From: Phytophthora quininea | Lineage: Eukaryota; Oomycota; Peronosporomycetes; Peronosporales; Peronosporaceae | Length of the DNA: 64,000 nt | Direction of reading: 5' to 3' | Assembly: GCA_011947345.1 (NCBI GenBank) | Contig: JAAVTG010000567.1 | Span: 124,001 to 188,000 of the forward strand | Shown here: positions 23,494-35,202 of the stretch, in pieces | Layout: each line of letters starts with the position of its first letter | Numbering within the stretch: the first letter of the stretch is position 1 | Made by a program: the position numbers and the translations under genes | Notes under the pieces: model-generated | Database searches by the model: none | What the model was told of the DNA's origin: nothing | Seen by the model: only the letters and a program-made list of their open reading frames with translations

Positions 23494-26014
23494 TTACTGC
23501 TTCACAGTGCTGCTCGACAAACGGTGCATCGACGAGCCCAACGAGCTGCCTCCAGCAACGCGGACTCGCATTTGCACGAGCTGCTCCAAGCTGGCAGCAG
23601 GCGAAGCTTTTGCCCTCGCCTTGCGCTCGGCTGCAGTGGTCGTCGAGGCGCCACTGCTCGAGCCGGAAGCGCGGATCGTTTCGGTGCCCGACGTGGTCGT
23701 GATGGTAACGCTACGGCGACGAGGCACTGGCATAAGCTTGGAGCGCTCTTGATACTCTTCCGACAGCACCTGCATCTTACGTGCGCCGTCCAAATTCAAC
23801 GGCGCACTCTCATCAAAGGCCTCCAACAAGCCCATGGTAGCACACATGGACCGCAGATGGAAGTAATACTTGGCGTACGACACAGCCGACACACGGACGT
23901 TGTACTCGACGGCGCTGAGGTAGACGAGCTCCAACTCGTTGATCTGCTTCAGAGATAGCTCTGGCCAGATCTTGGAAAAGTCGGCGTTGGTCATGCTCAG
24001 ATCGTCCCAGACCTTGGACGCCATCACCATGGAGCAGAACACCAAGCGGCGCCAGTTCTCGCCGCGCAGCTGCAGCGACTCGCTCGTAGATTTGAGCAGG
24101 CGCTCCACGTAGACGAGGCTCATGATAATACACTCCGACTCCATCTGAGCACGGGAGAACACGTGCTTAATGAACTTGGCGATCTCCGAAAGGGTAGGTA
24201 CGACGTCCAGAAGGACCTCTTCCTCCTCGTCGTCGTCCACAAACGTAGATGCAACTGTGTCCAAGTCATTAGCGCGCGCAGATGACTCGTCGGCAATGGA
24301 CGCAAGGCGCTTGCGATCGCGAGCGGTAACGAACACGTCAAAGCGCGGGTCTGGGCGAATTGGCGCCTCTAAAGCCTCCATCATATGCGCACGCAGCACA
24401 GTCGCCACGCATTGGATGGTAGCGTCTTGATCAGGCGCATTCATCGTCCCCATACGCAGGTAGATGGAGTTGGTACTGTTCGATCGACGACGGAGAGGGC
24501 GTGGCTTATCAGCACGGGTTTTCTCCTTCGCTCCAGGGCCTCTCGACTCCATCAATGCAGAGGAGGAGCTTCCTCTCGCACCAACAACTCCCACGAGTGG
24601 TGCTTGAAGTGAAGGTCTACCTTTGCCGTTGGCAGCCTTGACAGCTCGAGCGTATGCCTCCAGATCAGAGGCTCGCGGAGCTAGCGAGGCTAAGCGCACA
24701 CGCTCCTGGATGGGCGACGGCATAGCCACACGCCCCACTTCATCGATATCCAAAGCGCCGCTACCCTTGCGGAACGAAGTCATCACCGGCGTCTCGTACG
24801 ATGACAAGGTACGAAACAGCGACGGGCGCTTCTTTCCGGTCTCAAGTTCGTCTTCCGAGTCCCGGTCCATGCTAGTTTCAGGCTCCTGCTGCGGCTGGTT
24901 CTCCCCGGGCTCAAGTACAGCATCCCCATCCCTTCCGGCGTGGTCGGTAGCGAGCGCGTCGCGTTCAAAATGAGCTGCCGCGCTGATCCAGGCAAAGACC
25001 TGGCCGATCCGTTCAAACTGCTGCGAGCACTGCTGCAGCTCATCGTGCTGGCCGACGACCTCGTCGGGGACATCTCCTGCGGCTTCATGTACAGCGAGTT
25101 CCTGGGTGTGCTCTGCGCCGACGTCGTGGACGACTCGCTGTCTCTGAGCCAGTAGCCGTCCTTGAGCTTAGAGCGAATGTTGTTCTCCATGACGGAGAAG
25201 AACTGCCGCTTCTCGCGCTTCTCAGCGTCCACCAGTTCCGCCGGCTTCTTCCACGTCGTCTCTCTCGTGATTGGGTGGTAGTAGTACGGCCTCTTCGACT
25301 TGGGGTCAACGGCCACTCTCCAGGCCACCGGGGCAGGCTTCGGGGCAGGCTTCGGCTCTTGCTTCGGCTCCTGCTTCGGCTCCTGCTTGGGGGCCTGTTT
25401 CGGCGCTGAATGCCTGGCCACAGAGCCGCTTTCCTCGGATTGTTACTCACTGTCTTGGACCGTCCGCGGTCGGCGCTGCGACTGCGCGGCACCGCCGAAC
25501 TGGCGGCTCGACTGCGGCAGTTGCCGTGCGCTGTGGAGCTCTTGGCGTTGCTGCGGTGCTCAGTTCTCTGCGCTCGGTGTCGGTGGCTCTCGCGGCGTTC
25601 CGTGGCGATGGGCATGTCCTCTGGGTTCATGGCGATCATGGCCGGTCGGCCTGCCAGTAACTCGTCGTTGTTGCTGGCTGGAGCGCGCCTCACTCGCGAC
25701 TCACGGTACATTTGAGTCTGTCTCTGAAATTGACTCTGCGCTGGACGGTGGCGCGTTCCAGACGACGCAGTACGTGGTAGATCTGGCTGCACCTGTGCTT
25801 GGGGCTTGTAACCTGCTGGGTACGCTCCTGTCTGCTGCATCTGCGCGAAGGCCACGGCCTGCGCACGCGCGTAGGCTTCTTCCTGGCTCTGGTTGCTGGC
25901 GCCGGGATGGCGCGACCGGTGGCGGCGCGCGGGGCCTGCCTGGAGCTGCGGGTGACTACTGGGCGTCGTTGTCATGGCTGGATTCATCCGCAAGGGAGAC
26001 ACGACGCTGTTCAT
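23494..26014 (-). CDS. Cyclin Y-like protein with an N-terminal WW domain
   Basis: No introns. Two missing bases (near 25430, and in a G run at 24907-24909) split the frame; with both restored the length is exactly 841 codons. Residues ~210-240 form a complete WW domain (WRVAVDPKSKRPYYY...TTWKKP), preceded by tandem Lys-Gln-Glu-Pro repeats. The C-terminal half holds a cyclin fold: SECIIMSLVYVERLL, ENWRRLVFCSMVMASKVWDD, then MTNADFSKIWP, characteristic of the cyclin Y/PHO80-like group that activates PCTAIRE/PFTAIRE-type CDKs. The first part is Arg/Ser-rich. WW domains bind Pro-rich ligands. If the 24907 shift were real, a free-standing cyclin could start at ATG 24870 and the WW protein would be separate. 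The in-frame arithmetic favours one gene. Confidence 0.7.
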
Positions 26015-27606
26015 TGACGCGCTTTCTCCCAGCTTCTCCAAAATTCGTCAACGACAAGGGAGAGGGGAACCAAATTTTGCAATGGGGTAGAGTATCGCCC
26101 TTCAACGGGAAGAAGGCTTCTCTGTCGATATCGGTGGCGCTGCTGCGGTGTCCTGCCGCGCTGGAGGCAGGTCTCGGACGCCTCACTCGACTGTCGGCGG
26201 GGCTGCTTGGGCGCTTGCTCCCGCTTTGGCGTCTGCCAGCCGCAACGCGTCGCTCTGGTCTGTCGGGCTCAGTATTGCCGAGTGACTGGACGTTTGTATT
26301 CGCGGCCAATCAGATGCAAAATGTCGCTGCCCTAGCCCTGGGAAACGAAAGTATGCTGGACAGCAGGATATAAAGTGTGGTAGTTAGCAGAAGTATGGAA
26401 ACTGCATGAAGAATTTATATGCCGTAGCAGAAGGTATACGTTCCCAAATTTACAGATGCACATTTCGATGACCCGCCTTCCCAACACACAATCTGTGGCG
26501 CACCGAGAGCTGCTTGTCTCGCTTCTGCTGACCGACATGGAGGCTTCTTCCGTGCGATAAGCCCACTCGGGGCCGTGTGTATCGATCCGGTTGGTGCTCG
26601 CACTGTCCTGCTTCATGCAAGTGCAGCTCGCTCGACGCAAACGGCGTTCTTGACTTTACTCGGTTAACCCACGAGGCTGTAGAAGCTCCGCTTCCGCTTC
26701 CTTCAACGCTTTCCGCCGCTGTCCCCATCCCGAACTTGGTCATCGTCGAGCCTAGCGACTGAAAACATCGGGACTCTCGGAAGGTCCGCAACGTCGGCAA
26801 TTGGCTCCGCGCTGGATCCGTGGGCAGAGCCCCACCCGTGCTGTTAGCTAATCGCTGGCTCGCCGGTCTCAGGAAGCTCCAAGGCCACTCGACTTGAGTC
26901 CTGCGTGGCGCAGAGGCCAACTGGTCTCTTCGGAAGGACTCGGCTTTGTTGGTTGTTGCCATCTGGAGAGCTTCTCTTCCTGTGGTCGAGAGGTGCCATT
27001 TTGCAGAAGTAATGGCGTCTGCCGGCCATCCTGGCCATCTACATGAAGGCTACGAGGCAAACGCCATTTGAAATGGAGGTCGGACGAGTTGCAGTGCGAG
27101 GTTCACTCGACAGCCTCGCTTCAGAGAAATCCTCCTTGGTGCAAGGAATGATGTTGGTGCAAGGAATAATTTGGAGACGACTGGGCGATTGCACTGCACG
27201 CGGCTGCAAATTGCAGCCGCGTCAACGTCGGCAGCCTTGGACGACGCTCTACGTGTCTCGGTGTGGCCATCATGGTTTCGTGGTTTCCATTCCTGAGGAC
27301 GGCCGCCATCGACTTTACGTCCCCAGCCAAGGATGCATCACAAAGGGATTGTTGGCAAGGCTTCCCGCATCTGAACGAAAAAGTCCCTGCTTTCCGACTT
27401 AGTATTCGTAGCGTTGAATGGTGAGTCAAGTGATCACTCAACGGCAATTCCAAAAGGCGAGAGGCGATAACATTTTCCTACGGCAACTTGGCATTCACGA
27501 ATATCTACTACGCATGCACAAAGCTCGGAGTTGTAGACTGCTCTCTTCGCGCAGGCTTCACATGACACAGATTTGACGGACATAGCTCCGATACGAGATT
27601 TCCTTA
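26015..27606. other. Intergenic, no gene recognised
   Basis: The part adjacent to 26014 is the promoter side of the WW-cyclin gene. Frames at 26450-26962 and 27121-27453 (minus) look partly protein-like; the second contains a short ankyrin-like stretch (LAGDVKSMAAVLRNGN), but no intact repeat array is present. A 25-base palindrome occurs at 27198-27222. Confidence 0.4.
27198..27222. repeat. Perfect 25-base palindrome (12-bp arms, 1-nt centre)
   Basis: Arms 27198-27209 and 27211-27222 are exact reverse complements around an A at 27210, within gene-poor sequence 385 bp past the end of the first GH12 gene. Confidence 0.7.
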
Positions 27607-28535
27607 TCACCTTTGAGACGGAGAGCCAACACTTAGTCTCGCATGCGGCGGTTGCACTTTTGAGCGGCGGGAGTCTGGACGTGTATCCGCGGTCGACCCA
27701 AGGATCGAAGCTTCTGACTGCTGTTCGCCAGTGCTGGGTGTGGATGCGGGAGCTGGAGTCTCCGCCGGGGAAGACCCGACGCTCGATCCACTGGTGGAAG
27801 TTGTTGGACTTGAACCCTCGCCGGTGTTGACGACCGCCGAGTACACCGTCATCTTGACGTCCGTACCGATGAACGGCTCCGTGCCGCACTCGACCTTGAT
27901 CAGATACTGCTTGGTGTCGAACTTTTGGCTCTTGACCAGGTAGTTGAAGAACTCGATCAGGTCGCCGTCGAATTTGTCGACCTGCGAAGCCGCAACAAAC
28001 GAGTACACCATCATCTGTCCATTGGGGCCGCTGAACACGCTCCACTCGGTACCGGCGATGGTGGTCTTGTCAATAGCAGAGCCCGTGCTCGAGATCGGAC
28101 CGGCGCCGCCGATGGCCGCCAGCCAGATCATGATCTCGAACTCCTTCTCGCCCTTGGGGGTCGAGCTCGTGAACAGATCGTACGCGACGTCGGCCACGAC
28201 CGTGCCCTTGTAATCCAACTTGTACTCCATCTTGGACGGGATCGACTTGACACCGGACAGCTGCACGGGGTCGAACTCAAGCGCAGCGTTGGAGAAGGAC
28301 TTGACCTTCTTGTCGCCGCCCTGCCACGTCCAGGTCGTGTGCCAGGAAACGGTCGTCCCGCTGCCGCTGTCGAGACCCGTGCACTGCTTGCCGCTCGTGG
28401 CATCGGCCTTGCCCCACAGGTTGTTGTAGATAATGTAGTCGCCCGAGGTGGCCTGGCCCCACTGATCGCAAAGTCCGCGGCGAAAGCCGTCGACAGCGCC
28501 GCGGCCGTGGCAGCAGCAGTGAAAAGCACCTTCAT
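27607..28535 (-). CDS. Secreted GH12 endoglucanase/xyloglucanase (copy 1)
   Basis: A secretory signal peptide starts at ATG 28535 (MKVLFTAAATAAALSTAFA) and leads into a GH12 domain. One T is missing at 28470-28472, between the Asp-Phe and the Cys-Asp-Gln-Trp that open the mature enzyme; the neighbouring copy shows the intact junction. Family signatures include EFEIMIWLA with the nucleophile Glu and GTEPF with the acid/base Glu, both retained. GH12 enzymes of this type hydrolyse beta-1,4-glucans such as xyloglucan of plant walls; in Phytophthora, XEG1-like members are also detected by host immune receptors. The C-terminal ~70 residues form a Ser/Thr/Pro-rich tail beyond the catalytic domain. 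With the base restored the length is 309 aa. It lies in a same-strand array with a second GH12 gene and a related tail-only gene. Confidence 0.85.
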
Positions 28536-29222
28536 GTTTTACAGTTGGCTTTGGGGGTGGACTGTTGTGCTGCCGAAGAGAATTGCAAAGTGTGTTGTTT
28601 ACTGTTCGTCGAGAGCTTTTCTGGTGCTGCCGCATGCCTGTAGCGTGTTGACCACGTTAACGATACAGCAACGGCCTTGCCGATCCTGTGCACGTGCGCC
28701 GGGTTCCTGTTCTTCAGCTGGGACGCTCCATTGATGGCGATGGAGAGCACGACGGCCAGCACTTGTAATCGTCCTGGAGCTCCGAGATGTAGAAGCGCTC
28801 GTTGATTTCGCAGTTTTTCGGCAGGGATAGCAGGCGACGATGGTGGACTGCGCGTGTCTGAGTGGACGTCCGCCTTTGAAGCGGACTCGACCAGCTCACA
28901 CGACGAAGCAGCGACGGCCAGCTGGAGGATGGGAAAGCGATGAAGCCTCGTTTTCCATGAAGCACGTTATCTCGCGTTATCGTTGGGAAGACATTGCACC
29001 TCAGCTGAGCGGGAGTTCTACTGCGGCTCGAGCGGAATTGTAAATAGCTCCGATGTCGGAAGAGACCGACGCCAGCGCGTTTAACGCTGGTGCCAAGAGT
29101 GACGTGTGCGAATTCGTAACGAAGACAACACAAGGGTGATAACAAAACTCGACGACGGTGTTCAACTTTCACGGCTGGTGTTGAAGCCCACCAGAACTCG
29201 TTCTTTTCCTAGCGGAACATGA
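28536..29222. other. Spacer between GH12 copies
   Basis: On the minus strand about 28740-28830 includes a coding-like peptide (NCEINERFYISELQDDYK) continuing in another frame, perhaps a relic of an exon, but no gene can be built. The rest presumably holds the promoter of copy 1 and the 3' end of copy 2. Confidence 0.35.
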
Positions 29223-30263
29223 TTATTTACGCACGCATACGACGGGCACACTTTTGCGCTGCAGGAGCGTCGTCGTCGACGAGGTAGTTTCGGTAGAGCT
29301 GCTGGACGTGGTGGGGGCCGTTGTCTCCTCGCTGTAAGACGACTCTGTGCTCGCAACGGTCGAAGTCGTAGTCGTGGTAGGTGCCGTGGTCTCCTGACTG
29401 AACGAAGCCTCCGCGCTAGTCGTGGTCTCAGCCTCCGACTCCGTCGACGAGCTGCTTGCAACGAGGTTGGAAACAGATTTGATGGAACCCGATCCCGTCG
29501 AGCTAGTGGCGGTGGTGTTCGAGGTGCTCGAGGTGGACGTGCCAGTGTTGACAGCAGCCGAGTATGACGACACGGTCAAAGTCACGTCGTCGCCAGTGAA
29601 GGGCTCGGTTCCGGCCTGAACGGTGTTCAGGTACTGGCTTTTGTCAAAGCTCTCGTTCTCGATCAGGTAGGTGAAGAAGTCCAACAGGTCGCCCGAGAAG
29701 CTCTTAACCGTCGAGGAAGCCACGAACGAGTACACCTTCGTGTCTCCGTTGGTGCCGCTGTACAAACTCCACTCGGTGTCAGCGATGGTCGTCGTGGCGA
29801 CCGCCGATCCTGTGCTTGAAATCGGACCGGCACCGCCAATCGCTGCCAGCCAAATCATGATCTCGAACTCGTTGCTCCCGGTCGACGTCGAGCTCGTGAA
29901 CAGATCGTACGAAACATCAGCGACGATCGTGCCGCTGTAGTCGAGCGAGTACTTCATGGTGCTCGGAATGGACGACACGCTAGACAGCTGCACGGCGTCA
30001 AACTGCAGCGCGGCGTTGGCGTAGGACTTGACGCTCGAGGAAGCGCCCTCCCATGTCCAGTTGGTGTGCCAAGCGATCGTCGATCCGCTGCTGCTGTCCA
30101 GGCCGGTGCATTGGCTGCCCGAGGTGGCGTAGCTTTCACCCCACAGGTTGTTGTAGAGAATGTAGTCGTCTGTGGTTGCAGTGCCCCACTGGTCGCAGAA
30201 GTCGGCGGCGAAGACCGTCGCGAGCGCCGCGGCGCCGATCGTGGTAGCGAACAGCACCTTCAT
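29223..30263 (-). CDS. Secreted GH12 endoglucanase/xyloglucanase (copy 2)
   Basis: Uninterrupted 346-aa frame from ATG 30263; the longer frame from 30287 opens with TTG. The signal peptide [19 protein letters not shown] is followed by ADFCDQWG and a full GH12 domain (residues ~20-240) with EFEIMIWLA and GTEPFTG carrying the two catalytic Glu. A Ser/Thr-rich tail of about 100 residues follows, with three repeats of a (S/T)[12 protein letters not shown] unit, ending [12 protein letters not shown]. Such a tail is a probable O-glycosylated, wall- or surface-associated extension. It is close to copy 1 over the catalytic domain, indicating tandem duplication. Action is on plant cell-wall glucans outside the cell. 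The intact frame here is the reference that shows copy 1 carries a one-base deletion. Confidence 0.9.
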   Translation of the reverse strand: MKVLFATTIGAAALATVFAADFCDQWGTATTDDYILYNNLWGESYATSGSQCTGLDSSSGSTIAWHTNWTWEGASSSVKSYANAALQFDAVQLSSVSSIPSTMKYSLDYSGTIVADVSYDLFTSSTSTGSNEFEIMIWLAAIGGAGPISSTGSAVATTTIADTEWSLYSGTNGDTKVYSFVASSTVKSFSGDLLDFFTYLIENESFDKSQYLNTVQAGTEPFTGDDVTLTVSSYSAAVNTGTSTSSTSNTTATSSTGSGSIKSVSNLVASSSSTESEAETTTSAEASFSQETTAPTTTTTSTVASTESSYSEETTAPTTSSSSTETTSSTTTLLQRKSVPVVCVRK

Positions 30264-31177
30264 GTCTGAAAGATAACGCGGTTCCAAGTGTGCTGCACGG
30301 CAAATTGGTGAATGAGCTCGTGTCGACTACCGCTACCTCATGCCCCCCTGCAGTTTGACGCCGGACTTGTTCAAGACGTCAGGGAAAACTTCCACACGGT
30401 CAGCTGGAGATCGTCTCCGCACTATCGTGCTCGTCAGGAGGCCCAAGGTCTGGTCTCCAACGTAAAAGCTCGGTCGCGCGGCGACTCGTCGTTGACATGC
30501 TTGTCAAGCGATCGTGGTGAGCCGTCTCAGCTCTTTGTCACGAAGCAGCAGTGATGGCGATAGTGGAGCATGTTTGTCTTGATCGAGATGGCAGCGAATT
30601 GGCACGAGCGGACACCAGCACAGATGGCGGAGACCGATCAACTCGACTGCCACGCGTTTGACGCATGTCAACTGCACTGCATCCAACAGAGAGCTCTCTC
30701 GAAGCAGCCTTCGGCAGTTGGTCAACCAACGCGGACTAGAGGATGCGGGGGTGTGTGTGTTCGCCAGCTTCTGTCGCCGCAGATGACCGCACGTCATTTT
30801 GACCAGCTCCGCAGCAACTTCGCGAGAGCAATTCGTCGTCGGAACGGCCCGGGACAACGAGCTGGGCCTCACGGGGCAATCCTGTTTCTACATCGCATGG
30901 CAATGAGTCCTCGCAGTGTTTTGGTCTCGTCAAGAAGGCTGCTCTGCTTGGCGAATTGTGTTGGAGCTGCAAAGCGAACCTTGTCAACGTGATCAATTCC
31001 ATGGTGATCGCCAACGGTAAAACATACAAGTCATTTTGATGGAAAAGTTATCGGCGACCTTGCCTAGCAAACCTATCTCCTCTAACGAAGCGTAAACGCA
31101 CATTCGCTTTGATATACTGAAAAACACTCATACGTGCACGGAGACTTTGAGCTTCGGCTGTGCACATTTCCCCAAAT
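30264..31177. other. Spacer, no gene recognised
   Basis: Open frames around 30504-31029 on both strands have no recognisable domain and no signal peptide. The first ~150 bp is the presumed promoter of GH12 copy 2. Confidence 0.4.
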
Positions 31178-31666
31178 TCATTGCTCAGGTTCCAATACGC
31201 ATTTACGCACGGAGACGACGACGACAGCTTCCGCCGGGGCTGTCGTAGGCGTGCTCCATCCGCCAGAACCACCGGTGGAGGAACCGGTCGTCGACGACTC
31301 TGTGGATGACGCCGTCGATGTGGCTGGAGAACCGCTAGACCCGGACCTCGACGTGGACGTGGAAGGAGTAACGCCGCTGCTTGAGGTCGTGCTGGACCCT
31401 GCTGCAGATTCCGTGGTCGAGTCAGTGGTCGAGTCTTCGGTAGATCCGAAGAGCGTGTCACTGCCTTGGCCCGTCGTCGAGGCGGAGGAGTCCGTGGTGC
31501 CGCCAGTGGTTCCAGATGACTCCGTACTAGCGCCAGTAGTTCCAGACGACGTGCCTGCCGCGTAGGTCGCTTCCGGGGTGTTCGTCACGGGGGAACCGTC
31601 GTAGCCGCCGGCAGAAGCCGTCGATGCTGCAGCAAGAATCAAAGCTGCAATGTACAGAACCTTCAT
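31178..31666 (-). CDS. Secreted Ser/Thr/Gly-rich protein related to the GH12 tail
   Basis: 162-aa frame from ATG 31666. The signal peptide (MKVLYIAALILAAASTASA) opens with the same Met-Lys-Val-Leu as both GH12 genes. No catalytic domain follows; instead a 130-residue mucin-like segment of Ser, Thr and Gly with few charges. The 3' end is recognisably similar to that of GH12 copy 2: a Val-rich end then Val-Arg-Lys, and the DNA around 31201-31215 matches 29225-29240 (shared ATTTACGCACG). It appears to be a GH12-type gene that kept signal and tail but lost the enzyme, or a tail module captured separately. Probably secreted and heavily O-glycosylated; function unknown. Confidence 0.7.
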   Translation of the reverse strand: MKVLYIAALILAAASTASAGGYDGSPVTNTPEATYAAGTSSGTTGASTESSGTTGGTTDSSASTTGQGSDTLFGSTEDSTTDSTTESAAGSSTTSSSGVTPSTSTSRSGSSGSPATSTASSTESSTTGSSTGGSGGWSTPTTAPAEAVVVVSVRKCVLEPEQ

Positions 31667-32700
31667 GTTGTTCGCGTGGGTTGGGTTGGATGACCACTTG
31701 ACGGCAAATGTCAGAATGCCCAAGCATTTACTTTCAGGTGCTTGGATTCAACAGGCACACGGGCATGCTGCTCATCTTGCAGCAAGATCTTGTCAGTTTG
31801 TCGCTTAATGTGCCTCTGAGTTGAGTTCTTCAGCGTCGGCTGGGATGCAATGCTCAGTGTTCGTCCGTCCAAGGCGCGAGTTGGCTCTCGAAGTCCGCAA
31901 TAAACACGAAGGTGCTGCTCTGAAAAAATCTTAGGATGTGCGAATTAAGAGTGCTTGACTCAGCGACTATCCTCCAAGGATTTTTTTTTACGTACGCACT
32001 TGGAACGACAAGCTTTGTAAAGCTTTGAGAGTAGATGAGATAGCGTTAGTTTGTTTTTGGTAGTATTTGCGCTGCACAGGATCTCGCATCGTTTGGCTTG
32101 ATTCGCGGCGATAAAGTTGGCAGTTCACAGATTATGCAGTTGAAAAGAAACACAACGCAGGACTTCTCTTTCGGCTGCAACAATTCGACGCCGACGTCTG
32201 TGAACAGTGCCAGCCCTGGCGGGCAAAAATTGCGTGCGCCTAGAGTCTCGATTGGACGGAGGCTGCGTGTCCTTGGCTTCCTGTTGAAAACATAAATTCA
32301 GCGATCGCAAGATGGGAAAACGGGCTTTGCCGTGATGTGTAAAGCGTGCTTTTGTGTTCGCGACGTGTGACACCAGCCTTACCAGTTTTCATCACCGCCT
32401 GCGTGTGGATTGCAGTGGAGACGAGTGTCCTAAACGATGCGACGCCAGAAAGCTCCATCGTCAAGAGCAAGAATGGCGCGGGCATCCTAGTCCCGATCCT
32501 TACTTCCGACTGCATCACGCAGCATCTCTCGGCGATTAACCACCATGATTGCACGGAATTCGACAAGGACCTGACTAACTTTACTTGCTGAGGCAAGTTG
32601 AAGTTGTATGTTGTTGAAAGTTGCGCAACGTTAACGTGTAAGTTGCCATTCGGTTTTAACAAAAATTGTTGGCGTGCATTTTACTGCGTCAACTTCCTCG
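31667..32700. other. Intergenic, no gene recognised
   Basis: AT-richer than flanks in places, with a poly-T run near 31980. It separates two divergent genes (31666 minus, 32701 plus), so it should contain both promoters. No element identified. Confidence 0.4.
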
Positions 32701-35017
32701 ATGACACGCGCAGTCTCCGTCTTCTACGGCTCGCAGACTGGCTGCGCCGAGTCCATCGCTCAGGTAAGCGGCCTCGTGTCCTTCTTCAATTTTGCACAGC
32801 TTTCTAACGTCGTTGTTGTTTGTTCCTCAGCGCATTTATGACGAGGCACTCGAGAATCAGTTGGACGCGGAGCTGCATCCGCTGAACGAGTTCCAGAAGG
32901 TTCGCTGTCTGCTACAGTAGTTTGCAAGGATAAACCACTAATTCATTATATTATTTACGAGCAGAGCGAAGTGGAGACCCGTGACGGCCACTTTGTGGTC
33001 ATCGTGTGTTCCACGACTGGGAACGGCGACCCGCCTGACAACTGCAGTAAGTTCTGGCGCTATGTGAAGCGCCGCACAAGACCTAGCGACATGCTGGCCA
33101 AGCTCAGGTACACGGTGCTGGGGCTGGGAGACACCAACTACGACAAGTTCTGGTGCGTTTGTCAACTTTTGAAACGTCTGAGTAGAGCTGAATCTGACTG
33201 GGCTTCCTCTCTTTTGCAATGCAGCTTCATGGGCAAGAGCATTGAGAAGCGGATGCGCGAACTTGGTGCCCAGAGTTTCTATGGTTTCGGTGCGAATGAT
33301 AGTGACTTTGCTGTGTCTTGAGATATACTTTTCTAATTTGAAATTGTGGTGTTTAGCTGCGGCTGACGAAGCCATGGGGCTGGAGGATAGTGTGGAGCCG
33401 TGGCTGAGTGGACTTTGGGAAGCTTTTGACAAGGCGACGGGAGTTGCTACCGACAGCATTAACAGTGAGGCTGCCGCTTCGACCACGGAAGAGTCATTGC
33501 CGGACGCCCTACAGGTGGCCACCCCGACCACCGTTGATGCGAAGTATTTGTTGGCAAGCTTAATTTCCTACGAGAAGATGTTCGGCCCCTTGGGAGCTCC
33601 GACAGAGGTCCCAGAAGACCTCCCACGTCTGCAGTCATCACTTCTCAGCGTGCGGTTCTTCAGCAAGGAGGAAGCAAAGAACGCCACGACATCTACAAGC
33701 AAAGATGACGATGACAAAGACTTCAGCTCGACGAACCCGTTGATGGCATCCGTTGTTGGAGCTGAGTATCTCACGGCTGCACACTCTGAGCGGAAGGTTC
33801 TGCGTTTGGATGTTGATGTGAGTGGCTCTGGCATTCAATACGTGCCAGGCGACTCGATTGGCATCAAATGCCCAAACCGAACAGAAGATGTCGATGCAAT
33901 TCTAGCATGCTTGGGGTTGGATGGAGACGAAGTATTCTGTGCCGAGCCGGTTGCTGCAGCCAACGGCCGTGCGGCGAAGAAGAAAAACACTTCGATCCAT
34001 TTCCCGTCGCCATGCAATGTCCGTGATGTCTTTCTACACCACGTAGACATTCTGAGCTCCCCGAAGAAGGCTGCTGTGCGTGCCCTCGCGACGTATTGTT
34101 CAAACGAAGAAGAACGTGCACGCTTGCTCTTGCTGAGTAGCAAGACTGGTGCCGACCAGTACAAGGTAAGTACTTGGTTGTTGGTTGTCACTGCTCTATG
34201 ATGAGGTTTCTTACTCGTGGCATCTGTCTAGGCTTTCATCACAGAGCAGCACCTCAACTTTGTCGAGCTGCTTCACCTGTTCCCGTCCTGTAAGCCCCCG
34301 CTTGATCACCTGCTGACTCTGCTGCCTCAGTTGATGCCACGTTATTACTCCATCGCGACGTCCCCGCTGGTGGATGCCTCACGACTGTCGGTGGCTTTCA
34401 CGATCGTCAACCATGCTGTAGGCAACCATGGTCTTCGCCGCCGTGGTCTCTGCACAAACTGGCTGAACGATATCTGCCAGCCGCTGCTTAATGGCGACTT
34501 GACTGCTGTCAAGATTCCTATTTTCCTACGCGGTACCTCGGATTTCCACCTCCCGGAAAGCGATCAATCGCCGATGCTGCTGATCGGCCCTGGGACTGGT
34601 GTTGCTCCGTTCATGGGCTTCCTGCAGCACCGTCAACATACTGTTACAGATTGTGGCGACGCGTACCTCTTCTTTGGCTGCCGGAAAGAAAGCGAGGACT
34701 GGCTGTTTCGAGACCAAATGCGTGAGTATGTGGCGAACGGCACGCTCTCGCAGTTGTTCACGGCGTTCTCTCGCGACCAGGAAGACAAGCACTACGTCCA
34801 GCATGACTTAGGCGAGCACGGGAAGTTGGTGTGCGATTTGATGCTTCAGTCGGGCGGATACGTTTTCGTCTGCGGTGATGGCATGGCGATGGCTAAGGAT
34901 GTGCACGCCGCGCTTGTGGGTGTACTAGAGGAACACGCTGGAATGTCTAAAGAGGCAGCTGAAGAGAAACTGCGAGAGTTGGGAACCCAGCACCGATACG
35001 TCCGTGACATTTGGTGA
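32701..35017 (+). CDS. MTRR: Methionine synthase reductase (diflavin reductase)
   Basis: Six exons: 32701-32763, 32831-32899, 32965-33152, 33225-33289, 33357-34165 and 34232-35017, exactly 660 codons with no indel. Order: flavodoxin-like FMN domain opening VSVFYGSQTGCAESIAQ, with STTGNGDPPDN and GLGDTNYDKF; a linker; FAD-binding domain with PRYYSIATSP; NADP-binding domain with GPGTGVAPF, FGCRKESEDWLF and VFVCGDGMAMAKD, ending in an aromatic RDIW. Among diflavin reductases, EPWLSGLW after the FMN domain and the ~660-aa length favour methionine synthase reductase over cytochrome P450 reductase, since there is no N-terminal membrane anchor. It would pass electrons from NADPH to reactivate cobalamin-dependent methionine synthase. 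Being free of indels, it helps calibrate the error rate elsewhere. Confidence 0.85.
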
Positions 35018-35202
35018 TCGCGCACGTGCATTAGGATAGATTTGAGCGCGACGATTTCTGCATTTCTCCTCCGCAGTTACTGTCGATTGCGCAAGAGAAT
35101 GAAAACAAGCATCCTCGCGCCAGGGATTTCTTCACTGTGTCTTGAACATCAAGTCTTCACGCCGCACTTACGGTTGAAGTGCCTTCCCATGTGTCCAAAG
35201 GT

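Noticed and set aside
27121..27453. Possible ankyrin-repeat gene fragment on the minus strand
   Set aside because: Only one short ankyrin-like stretch is present and there is no run of consecutive repeats, so it is too weak to call.
28714..29172. 152-codon minus-strand frame with a protein-like end
   Set aside because: A short segment looks coding, but there is no ATG start, no domain, and the frame changes immediately after. It is noted as a possible relic only.
31970..32000. Poly-T run near 31980 as a mobile element end
   Set aside because: No target-site duplication, inverted ends or coding remnants flank it.
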